This document shows positions 57,501-64,000 of a stretch of 64,000 nt of DNA, piece by piece. This stretch comes from Ensifer oleiphilus (GTDB taxonomy: Bacteria > Pseudomonadota > Alphaproteobacteria > Rhizobiales > Rhizobiaceae). Under the pieces are notes generated by a model. It worked only from the letters and a program-made list of their open reading frames with translations, was not told the origin of the DNA and ran no database searches. The position numbers and the translations under genes were made by a program. Location of the stretch: the NCBI RefSeq assembly GCF_013371465.1, contig NZ_JABWDU010000001.1, forward strand, positions 124,001 to 188,000, written 5' to 3'. The first letter of the stretch is position 1, and each line of letters opens with the position of its first letter.

Positions 57501-58553
57501 TCAGATCTTTGGCGGGTATATGTGCTCTTCGCCGCGGAAGTCGGTGACGGTGTAACATCCGCCGCCCTCTGCCGCGATCGACGCGGCGCTGATCACGGCC
57601 TTGCCATGGCCGCCGGGAATGTCGAGGATATAGGCAGGTTGGCAGAGGCCGGAGACCCGGCCGCGCAGCGACGCGACCAGCGCCTGGCCCTCCTCGATCG
57701 ACAGCCGGAAATGGCTGGTGCCGGGCGCCAGATCCGGATGGTGCAGATAATAGGGCTTGATCCGGGTTTCGACGAAGGCGCGCATCAGGCTGGCCAATAC
57801 ATCCGCATCGTCATTGACGCCCTTCAAGAGAACCGATTGGCTGACCATGACGATGCCGGCGTCGATCAAGCGGGCCGAGGCGTCCCGGGCGTCCTGCGTC
57901 AGTTCACGCGGATGGTTGGCGTGCAGCGCCACATAGGTTGCCTTGCCGCCCGCCTTCAGCGCTGCAATCAGATCGGCATTGACGCGTTCCGGCTCCACCA
58001 CCGGGACGCGGGTGTGAAAGCGGACGATCTTGACGTGGGCGATGGGCTTCAGCCGCTCCATGATTTCGCCAAGCCGGCGCGGCGACAGCACCAGCGGGTC
58101 GCCACCGGTGAGGATGACTTCCCAGATCTCCTCATGCGCGGCGATATAGGCGATCGCCGCGTCGAGCTCTGTTGGTGTCAGTGTGCCCAGCCCCTGCGGT
58201 CCGACCATTTCGCGGCGGAAGCAGAAGCGGCAATAGACCGGGCAGACATGCACGGCCTTCAGAAGCACGCGGTCGGGATAGCGGTGGACGATGCCGGTGA
58301 CGGGACTATGCGCCTTGTCGCCGATCGGGTCCTCGCGCTCTTCAGGCAGCAGTGTCAGCTCGGCCGCATCGGGCACGAACTGGCGGGCGATCGGATCGTT
58401 CGGGTCGTTGCGGTCGATCAGCCTGGCGATCGCAGGGCTGATGGCGACCGCATAGCGCTCGGCCACACGCGAAACGGCGCCGTGCTGCGACGGTTCGACA
58501 AGGCCGGCGTCGACGAGATCTTCGGCCGTCTTGATCGGGCGGTGAACGTTCAT
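57501..58553 (-). CDS. epmB: EF-P beta-lysylation protein EpmB (lysine-2,3-aminomutase-like radical SAM enzyme)
   Basis: 350 residues of the KamA family. The radical SAM cluster motif is Cys104, Cys108, Cys111 in 'HVCPVYCRFCFRRE'. 'VILTGGDPLVLSPRRLGEIM' and 'KPYYLHHPDLAPGTSHFRLS' are aminomutase motifs including PLP and lysine binding regions. Its start overlaps the epmA stop by four bases and efp lies just beyond, so it almost certainly converts (S)-alpha-lysine to (R)-beta-lysine for EF-P and is not a catabolic lysine aminomutase. Confidence 0.93.
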   Translation of the reverse strand: MNVHRPIKTAEDLVDAGLVEPSQHGAVSRVAERYAVAISPAIARLIDRNDPNDPIARQFVPDAAELTLLPEEREDPIGDKAHSPVTGIVHRYPDRVLLKAVHVCPVYCRFCFRREMVGPQGLGTLTPTELDAAIAYIAAHEEIWEVILTGGDPLVLSPRRLGEIMERLKPIAHVKIVRFHTRVPVVEPERVNADLIAALKAGGKATYVALHANHPRELTQDARDASARLIDAGIVMVSQSVLLKGVNDDADVLASLMRAFVETRIKPYYLHHPDLAPGTSHFRLSIEEGQALVASLRGRVSGLCQPAYILDIPGGHGKAVISAASIAAEGGGCYTVTDFRGEEHIYPPKI

Positions 58554-59602
58554 GATGCCGTCTCCGCCACCGGTGCCCAGAGCACCTGGTCGATGCGCGT
58601 CGCACCCGTCGCCAGCATCACCAGCCGGTCGAAGCCGAGCGCGATGCCGCTGGCTTCGGGCATGATGGCGAGCGCTGCCAGAAAGTCCTCGTCGATCGGA
58701 TAGGTCTCGCCGTAGACACGGGCCTTTTCCGCCATTTCCATCTCGAACCGACGGCGCTGCTCGGATGCGTCGGTCAGTTCGCCGAACGCATTGGCGAGTT
58801 CGACGCCGCAGGCATAGAGCTCGAAGCGTTCGGCGACGCGGTGGTCGCGCGCGGTCGGCCGGGCAAGGGCCGCTTCTGCAACCGGATATTCATAGAGGAT
58901 CGTGGCGCGACCAAAGCCGAGATGCGGTTCGACTTTTTCGACAAGCACGCGGCTGAAGAGATCCGCCCAGGTGTCGTCGACGGCAACCCGCAGGCCCGCC
59001 GTTATCATGGCGGCGGCAAGCGTTTCGCGGTCGGTTTCACCATCGGGCGCGATGGAGGCGATGAGGTCGATGCCCGCAAAGCGCTCGAAGGCTTCGGCCA
59101 CCGCCAGCCGTTCCGGCGCGGCGAAGGGGTCTGAGGTGCGGCCCTGGAAGGTGAACTGGCGCACACCGGTCGTCTCAGCCGCGAGCGCCAGTATCTCCGC
59201 ACAGTCGCGCATCAGCGTCTCGTAGGTCTCACCCGCGCGGTACCATTCGAGCATGGTGAACTCAGGATGGTGCAACGGCCCGCGTTCGCGGTTGCGGTAG
59301 ACATGGGCAAAGCAGGCGATGCGTTTCTCGCCGGCGGCGACAAGCTTCTTGCAGGCAAATTCGGGCGACGTGTGCAGATAGAGCGGATGGGCAGAGCCGT
59401 CGTGGTTGAGCGCCTGGGTGGCAAAGGCGTGCAGATGCGCCTCGTTGCCGGGCGAAACCTGCAGCGTCGCGGTATCGACTTCGATGAAGTCGCGCTCGTC
59501 GAAGAACCGGCGCAAAGCCGACTGGATCCGGTTGCGCCCGAGAAGAAACGGACGCCGGTCGGCATGGACATCAGGCGTCCACCAGGGTGAGGCATGCGAC
59601 AT
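58550..59602 (-). CDS. epmA: EF-P--(R)-beta-lysine ligase EpmA (PoxA/GenX)
   Basis: 350 residues resembling the catalytic domain of class II lysyl-tRNA synthetase without the anticodon-binding domain. 'FFDERDFIEVDTATLQVSPG', 'YLHTSPEFACKKLVAAGEKR', 'RNRERGPLHHPEFTMLEWYR' (motif 2) and 'ASGIALGFDRLVMLATG' (motif 3) are seen. It attaches beta-lysine to Lys34 of EF-P. Transcribed with epmB, divergent from efp with 177 bases between. Confidence 0.95.
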   Translation of the reverse strand: MSHASPWWTPDVHADRRPFLLGRNRIQSALRRFFDERDFIEVDTATLQVSPGNEAHLHAFATQALNHDGSAHPLYLHTSPEFACKKLVAAGEKRIACFAHVYRNRERGPLHHPEFTMLEWYRAGETYETLMRDCAEILALAAETTGVRQFTFQGRTSDPFAAPERLAVAEAFERFAGIDLIASIAPDGETDRETLAAAMITAGLRVAVDDTWADLFSRVLVEKVEPHLGFGRATILYEYPVAEAALARPTARDHRVAERFELYACGVELANAFGELTDASEQRRRFEMEMAEKARVYGETYPIDEDFLAALAIMPEASGIALGFDRLVMLATGATRIDQVLWAPVAETAS

Positions 59603-59779
59603 CGTCGTTCGGTCCAGGCTTTCTTCGCGCCCCAGGGCTTTCTTCGCGCCAATGCCGGCGCAGGCTGGCTATTTGCACGAAATTAGGGTAGTGGCGGCGC
59701 GATATCATATTTTCGCGTCTTTCGGGGCCGGCTTTCCCGGCGCGCCGTGTCGCGCATACCTCTGTTACAAGGAAGACTA

Positions 59780-60349
59780 ATGGTCAAGGTCATCGCTTCA
59801 TCTGTCCGCAAGGGCAACGTTCTCGACGTTGACGGCAAGCTCTACGTCGTTCTTACCGCGCAGAACTTCCATCCGGGCAAGGGCACGCCGGTCACCCAGG
59901 TCGACATGCGTCGTATTTCCGACGGCGTGAAGGTCTCCGAGCGCTACCGCACGACCGAGCAGGTCGAGCGCGCCTTCGTCGAAGACCGCGAGCACACCTT
60001 CCTTTATGAAGATGGCGAAGGCTTCCACTTCATGAACCCGGAAAGCTACGACCAGCTGGTCATGACCACCGACGATATCGGCGACCTCAAGGCCTACCTG
60101 CAGGAAGGCATGGCCTGCATTCTTTCGATCCACGAAGGCCTGGCGATCGCCATCGACCTGCCGCGCCACGTGACGCTCGAAATCACCGAGACCGAGCCGG
60201 TCGTCAAGGGCCAGACGGCATCGTCGTCCTACAAGCCGGCTGTTCTTTCGAACGGTGTTCGCACACTCGTTCCGCCGCATATCCAGGCCGGCACCCGCGT
60301 CGTCATCGCGACCGAAGACGGCTCCTATGTGGAGCGCGCCAAGGACTGA
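59780..60349 (+). CDS. efp: Translation elongation factor P
   Basis: EF-P rescues ribosomes stalled at polyproline. 189 residues from ATG 59780 with AAGGAAG upstream. The KOW-like domain carries '[16 protein letters not shown]' with the modified residue Lys34, as in E. coli. The OB domains follow ('[12 protein letters not shown]' and '[20 protein letters not shown]'). With epmA and epmB next to it, this is a complete beta-lysylation set except for the hydroxylase EpmC, which is dispensable. Confidence 0.97.
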   Translation: MVKVIASSVRKGNVLDVDGKLYVVLTAQNFHPGKGTPVTQVDMRRISDGVKVSERYRTTEQVERAFVEDREHTFLYEDGEGFHFMNPESYDQLVMTTDDIGDLKAYLQEGMACILSIHEGLAIAIDLPRHVTLEITETEPVVKGQTASSSYKPAVLSNGVRTLVPPHIQAGTRVVIATEDGSYVERAKD

Positions 60350-60389
60350 CACGGGTCCGAGGATCGGCACGATCGAATGATCGCATGAA

Positions 60390-60430
60390 ACGGGGACGGC
60401 AGGTTTTACCTGCCGTCCCCGTCGTCGTTT
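60390..60430 (+). terminator. Intrinsic terminator after efp
   Basis: A perfect 15-base stem (60390-60404 with 60408-60422) with a 3-base loop, followed by CGTCGTTT; the T-run is weak but the stem is very stable. The next 219 bases hold no gene, only a short palindrome CCCCAAATTTAGGGG at 60570-60584. Confidence 0.75.
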
Positions 60431-60649
60431 CTACGGCATGGCTACGTCGACCCTTGACGGTTCGAAGGGAGAGCGAGGCGTCAAGTGCCATGCGCACGGC
60501 GTCCTTGCGCGGTCATTGGAGGTGCGAGGCCGCAGTACCTAGAAGCTGCGACAGCAGCTGAATAAGCAACCCCAAATTTAGGGGAAGCATTTCGAAAAAC
60601 GGGTGCTAGGATGCCGACGCTACGACGTTTCTGTCACGAGAGGATCCGC

Positions 60650-61891
60650 ATGTTTCCATTGTCGCACATGATGAAGTCGTTCATTCGCAAGGGTCGCCTG
60701 ACGGTGATCGACGCCGATGGCAAGAGGCATGTTTTCTCCGGTGAACCCGGACCAGCGGTGACGATGCGGCTCACCGACAAGAAGCTCTATCGCAGCCTCG
60801 TCTTCAATGCGGAACTGGCTGCCGGCGAGGCCTACATGGACGGCACCATGCGCTTCGAGGAAGGCTCGACGCTCAAGGATTTCCTGACGCTGTTTTCGAT
60901 CAACCGTCTGTCGCTCGGCTCCTACCCGATCCAGAAGGTGCTGCGCGCGATCAAGATGCGCTTCCGCAAGCGCCAGCAGGCCAATCCCAAGGGCAAGGCG
61001 CAGGAGAACGTTGCCCATCACTACGACCTTGGCAACGACTTCTACAAATTGTTCCTCGACGAGAACATGCTCTATTCCTGCGCCTATTTCCGCGAGCCGG
61101 ACGAGAGCCTGGAAAAGGCCCAGCGCAACAAGCTGCGGCTGCTCGCTTCCAAGCTCTGCCTGGAGCCCGGCATGAAGGTGCTCGATATTGGTTCCGGCTG
61201 GGGCGATCTGGCGATGTACCTGGCCAAGCTCGAAAACGTCGAGGTGCTTGGCGTCACGCTTTCGAAGGAACAGCAGGCGCTGTCGACCCAAAGGGCAAAG
61301 GCCGCAGGGCTTGCCGACCGCGTTCGCTTCGAACTCAAGGACTATCGCGATGTGCAGGGGCCGTTCGACCGTATTGTTTCCGTCGGCATGTTCGAGCATG
61401 TCGGCGTGCATCACTACGACGAGTTCTTCAAGAAGCTCAACGCCCTGATGCCGGATGACGGCGTGGCGGTGCTGCATTCGATCGGTCACATGAGCCCGCC
61501 GGGCATGGCGAGCGCGTGGCTGCGCAAGTACATCTTCCCCGGCGCCTATTCTCCGGCGCTTTCCGAGGTCTTCGACGTCGTCGAACGCAACAGCCTGTGG
61601 GTCTCCGATCTTGAATTCCTGCGCGTGCATTATGCCACGACGCTGGCGCATTGGGGCGCGCGGTTCGAGGCCAACCGCGACAAGGTGATCGCGATGTATG
61701 ACGAGCGCTTTGCCCGCATGTGGGAGTTCTATCTGATCAGCGCCGAGATGATGTTTCGCACCGGCAGCCAACTCGTCTTCCACATGCAGCTGTCGCGCTC
61801 GCGCGACGCGGCGCCGATCGTGCGCGACTACATCACCGACCGCCAGCGCGAGTTCATAGACCGCGAGCAGGCGCTCGACCTCAACATCTGA
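60650..61891 (+). CDS. cfa: Cyclopropane-fatty-acyl-phospholipid synthase
   Basis: 413 residues from ATG 60650 with GAGAGGA upstream. Methylates cis double bonds of membrane lipids using SAM. 'VAHHYDLGNDFYKLFLDENM' and 'LYSCAYFREPDESLEKAQRN' are the family blocks, the SAM motif is 'VLDIGSGWGDLAMYLA' and 'VGMFEHVGVHHYDEFF' follows. The unsaturated substrate is supplied by FabA/FabB of this window. A single gene converging on the YiiX-type gene. Confidence 0.95.
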   Translation: MFPLSHMMKSFIRKGRLTVIDADGKRHVFSGEPGPAVTMRLTDKKLYRSLVFNAELAAGEAYMDGTMRFEEGSTLKDFLTLFSINRLSLGSYPIQKVLRAIKMRFRKRQQANPKGKAQENVAHHYDLGNDFYKLFLDENMLYSCAYFREPDESLEKAQRNKLRLLASKLCLEPGMKVLDIGSGWGDLAMYLAKLENVEVLGVTLSKEQQALSTQRAKAAGLADRVRFELKDYRDVQGPFDRIVSVGMFEHVGVHHYDEFFKKLNALMPDDGVAVLHSIGHMSPPGMASAWLRKYIFPGAYSPALSEVFDVVERNSLWVSDLEFLRVHYATTLAHWGARFEANRDKVIAMYDERFARMWEFYLISAEMMFRTGSQLVFHMQLSRSRDAAPIVRDYITDRQREFIDREQALDLNI

Positions 61892-61907
61892 CCGGTTTTT
61901 CTGCCTG

Positions 61908-62765
61908 TCAGTCTCCGTTCCAGCGCAGCCGCTTGTAGTCGAAGCCGAATTCGAGCGTCGGTTTGACGATCGAGAAGAACGGCGAGAGATCGAAGTCACG
62001 CGGCGTGTAGAGCGAGTAGTGGCGGATATGCAGGATCTCTTCGCGTGAATAGGTGGAGGTGGCCGATGCCCTTCCGGGTGCACGCGTAACCTCCGGCAAG
62101 ATCGGGTATCGTATCTGCTCGAAGGCTTCGGCAATCAGCGTCGAGCAGATCGCCCGCGTCGGATCGCCGGAGCCGAACGCCAGCAGGCGTCGTCGCCAGC
62201 GCACCGGCACCGGCGGTGCCGGCATGAAATAGCGCAGCATGTCGAGAATGTTCTTCAGGTCGTACTTCATGCCGAGCCGGGAGATCATGAAGCCGACGAG
62301 TGCGGACCGGTCGTCGGGCGTCAGCGCCACCGGTCGGCAGATGCGCGTGTTGAAAGACGCATATTTCTTCAAGGGCACGGCGATGCAGCCTTCGCCGATA
62401 TTCACTTCGATCAGCTGGGGCCTTTCGATAACCGGCAGGGTTGCCTGGTCGAGCGTCAGCGGCATCTGGTCGCCGGCAAAAAACGCCGCGTGCGACCAGG
62501 TCGACTGGGTCAGATACTTGATCGCAGCCGAAACCTTCTGGTTGCCCTCGATCAACAGGACGTCGCCAGGGCGCAGCGTGCGTGCCAGCGTTTCCTGGTC
62601 GGATGGCGTGTAGGGTTCGTAGCCAAGCGTCTGCGTCTGCAGCCTGGCGGCCATGCGGGCGCCAAGCCGGTCCAGAAACGTATCCTTGCTTTCGGAAAGC
62701 GGGTAGATGGTCCTCATGGAGGCGATTGCTCCAGCGACGGGAGGGGGATTCGCATGCACGTACAT
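61908..62765 (-). CDS. YiiX/YebB-like permuted NlpC/P60 cysteine hydrolase
   Basis: About 285 residues if the ATG at 62765 is used; alternatives are 62717 (MRTIYPLSESK) and further upstream. 'LTQSTWSHAAFFAGDQM' carries the catalytic His and 'TRAICSTLIAEAFEQIRYPI' the catalytic Cys, in the His-before-Cys order of permuted papain-like (YiiX) enzymes. These are predicted peptidases or amidases acting on lipids or cell-wall peptides; no substrate is proven. Upstream region holds the ICE box of mbfA. Confidence 0.8.
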   Translation of the reverse strand: MYVHANPPPVAGAIASMRTIYPLSESKDTFLDRLGARMAARLQTQTLGYEPYTPSDQETLARTLRPGDVLLIEGNQKVSAAIKYLTQSTWSHAAFFAGDQMPLTLDQATLPVIERPQLIEVNIGEGCIAVPLKKYASFNTRICRPVALTPDDRSALVGFMISRLGMKYDLKNILDMLRYFMPAPPVPVRWRRRLLAFGSGDPTRAICSTLIAEAFEQIRYPILPEVTRAPGRASATSTYSREEILHIRHYSLYTPRDFDLSPFFSIVKPTLEFGFDYKRLRWNGD

Positions 62766-62849
62766 GGTGGCCGAGCCGCGACACTCTGTCGAGTGATTGT
62801 CGCGTGATTGCATGGCTTTGGCCTTGACGCACATTCTCGGGGTTTCTAT

Positions 62850-62866
62850 TTTAGAATAATTCTAAA
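62850..62866. promoter_or_regulatory. Irr-binding ICE box upstream of mbfA
   Basis: TTTAGAATAATTCTAAA is a perfect 17-base palindrome (8-base arms around one A) and matches the rhizobial iron control element. It ends 15 bases before the mbfA start codon, so Irr bound here should block the promoter or leader. Confidence 0.9.
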
Positions 62867-62881
62867 GAAGGTTTTTCGTCG

Positions 62882-63865
62882 ATGTTCTCCCGTCTCTTCT
62901 CCCGCTCCAAACGTCCCTTTCTCTCCCTCAACGAACAGGAAATCCTGGCGCTGGCGATTTCCTCCGAGGAAGACGATGGCCGCATCTATCTCGCCTATGC
63001 CGATGCGCTCAGGGAAAAATATCCGCACTCGGCAAAAGTGTTTGAGGAGATGGCCGAGGAAGAGAGCCATCACCGGCAATGGCTGATCGACATGCATATG
63101 CAGCGTTTCGGCAACCGAATCCCGCTCATCCGCCGTGAGCATGTGCGCGACTTCCCCGATCGCAAGCCCGACTGGCTGATCGGCGAAATGCCGATCGAAA
63201 AGGCGCGTGCGGAAGCCGAAACCATGGAGGAGACGGCGCACCGCTTCTACGTCGAAGCGGCAGCGCGCACCCAGGATGCGGCGACACGCAAGCTGCTGGG
63301 AGATCTGGCGATCGCGGAAAAATCGCATGAATCGCTCGCCCGCAGGCTGGGCGAAAAGCACACGCCGAACGATGTGCGCGAAGAGGAGGAGCAGACCGCC
63401 CGCCGACAGTTCATCCTGACTTACGTTCAGCCGGGGCTGGCGGGGCTGATGGATGGCTCGGTCTCGACGCTGGCGCCGATCTTTGCTGCGGCCTTTGCCA
63501 CTCAGGACACCTGGCAGACTTTCCTCGTCGGCCTGTCGGCTTCGGTCGGCGCCGGGATTTCCATGGGCTTCACCGAGGCTGCTCACGACGACGGCAAGCT
63601 GTCGGGCCGCGGTTCGCCGATCAAGCGCGGCCTCGCTTCGGGCATCATGACGGCGCTCGGTGGTCTCGGGCACGCGCTGCCCTATCTCATCCCGCATTTC
63701 TGGACGGCGACCATCACGGCGGCCGTCGTTGTCTTCTTCGAGCTTTGGGCGATCGCCTTCATTCAGAACCGCTACATGGAAACGCCGTTCCTGCGCGCTG
63801 CATTCCAGGTTGTGCTGGGCGGTGGACTGGTGCTGGCCGCGGGCATCCTGATCGGCAATGCCTGA
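62882..63865 (+). CDS. mbfA: Membrane-bound ferritin-like iron exporter MbfA
   Basis: 327 residues with an N-terminal ferritin-like (erythrin/rubrerythrin) diiron domain (about 8-150) and a C-terminal VIT1/CCC1 membrane domain (about 165-327) with five hydrophobic segments. Diiron motifs include 'EEESHHRQW' and 'IAEKSHESLA'. 'LMDGSVSTLAPIFAAAF' and 'SMGFTEAAHDDG' are CCC1 hallmarks. In Bradyrhizobium and Agrobacterium MbfA exports iron, protects from iron and peroxide stress, and is repressed by Irr in low iron. GAAGG precedes the ATG. Confidence 0.95.
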   Translation: MFSRLFSRSKRPFLSLNEQEILALAISSEEDDGRIYLAYADALREKYPHSAKVFEEMAEEESHHRQWLIDMHMQRFGNRIPLIRREHVRDFPDRKPDWLIGEMPIEKARAEAETMEETAHRFYVEAAARTQDAATRKLLGDLAIAEKSHESLARRLGEKHTPNDVREEEEQTARRQFILTYVQPGLAGLMDGSVSTLAPIFAAAFATQDTWQTFLVGLSASVGAGISMGFTEAAHDDGKLSGRGSPIKRGLASGIMTALGGLGHALPYLIPHFWTATITAAVVVFFELWAIAFIQNRYMETPFLRAAFQVVLGGGLVLAAGILIGNA

Positions 63866-63886
63866 TCAGGCGCAGGCTGAAACGAA

Positions 63887-63911
63887 GAAGGGCCGGTTCG
63901 ACCGGCCCTTC
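63887..63911 (+). terminator. Hairpin after mbfA, probably a bidirectional terminator
   Basis: GAAGGGCCGGT (63887-63897), loop TCG and ACCGGCCCTTC (63901-63911). The following TCACG has no T-run, so the strength is uncertain. It lies between the stops of two convergent genes. Confidence 0.6.
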
Positions 63912-63935
63912 TCACGAAACTGTATTGGTACGCTA

Positions 63936-64000
63936 TCAGTTGCCGACCGAGCCGACGACCAGTTCCGCGCCGTTGTCGATGGTGACCCAGCGACCGCTGT
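63936..64000 (-). CDS. C-terminal end of an unidentified gene (partial)
   Basis: The TGA at 63938-63936 ends a minus-strand frame that enters from beyond the window; the visible tail reads SGRWVTIDNGAELVVGSVGN. It is too short to assign to a family. Confidence 0.5.
   Translation of the reverse strand, partial: SGRWVTIDNGAELVVGSVGN

Noticed and set aside
60620-62134. A 504-codon minus-strand frame opposite cfa
   Set aside because: Antisense of cyclopropane fatty acid synthase, whose motifs are all in place on the plus strand.

Overview
This window is a stretch of the primary chromosome of an alphaproteobacterium of the family Rhizobiaceae, most like Sinorhizobium/Ensifer. The evidence is the gene order (recR end, rimP-nusA-ylxR-infB-rbfA-truB, rpsO-pnp, fabA-fabB-fabI, irr, aroA-cmk-rpsA, lepA, efp), the high GC content with strong third-position bias, and rhizobial families such as Irr, MbfA, BA14K and ExoD. 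It is mostly core, vertically inherited DNA. I see no prophage, transposase, CRISPR array or rRNA operon.

Layout. 1-3.3 kb: end of recR, a lytic transglycosylase and an MFS exporter. 3.4-10.7 kb: the translation/transcription operon rimP-nusA-ylxR-infB-rbfA-truB, with an intrinsic terminator in its leader and another between infB and rbfA. 10.9-17.5 kb: HWE sensor kinase, SH3 protein, rpsO, pnp, an RsmC-like methyltransferase and a small membrane protein. 17.5-24.6 kb: the unsaturated fatty acid genes fabA-fabB-fabI, divergent irr, three membrane-protein genes, tRNA-Ala(GGC) and an acidic TIGR02300 protein. 24.8-29.6 kb: an AroA homologue, a LAS-type zinc peptidase homologue, cmk and rpsA, the first three linked by 4-base overlaps. 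29.7-35.4 kb: poorly known rhizobial proteins, a phosphohexomutase and tRNA-Leu(CAG). 35.7-45.8 kb: two convergent class III nucleotide cyclases, a 2-hydroxyacid dehydrogenase, RNase D, small membrane and redox proteins, an Rnk/GreA-type factor and a four-gene enzyme operon. 45.8-52.9 kb: lepA, MFS, XRE-cupin regulator, GNAT, deacetylase-like hydrolase, a SoxR-box-preceded monooxygenase and ExoD. 53-60.4 kb: OmpA lipoprotein, methyltransferase, MFS exporter, ECF41 sigma factor, and the EF-P modification genes epmB-epmA next to efp. 60.6-64 kb: cyclopropane fatty acid synthase, a YiiX-type cysteine hydrolase and the ferritin-like iron exporter gene mbfA.

How the genes work together. The operons for ribosome maturation (rimP, rbfA, truB), initiation (infB), elongation (efp with epmA/epmB, lepA) and RNA turnover (pnp, rnd) dominate. 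The iron regulator Irr (20.5 kb) and a textbook Irr target, mbfA with a perfect 17-bp ICE palindrome (62.85 kb), occur in the same window.

The strongest leads are: (1) the aroA-locus enzyme has lost three residues that are nearly invariant in EPSP synthases (positions 104, 175 and 354, which coincide with CP4 numbering) while keeping a full-length reading frame, and it is translationally coupled to a membrane-anchored LAS peptidase homologue; (2) a near-perfect SoxR box in front of a small monooxygenase gene; (3) an ECF41 sigma factor with a recognisable self-promoter but no usual partner gene; (4) a 35-bp palindrome covering the start codon of an XRE-cupin regulator; (5) a promoter-proximal terminator in the rimP-nusA-infB leader. 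Start codons were moved inward from the longest open frame wherever a Shine-Dalgarno sequence or family N-terminus supported it.
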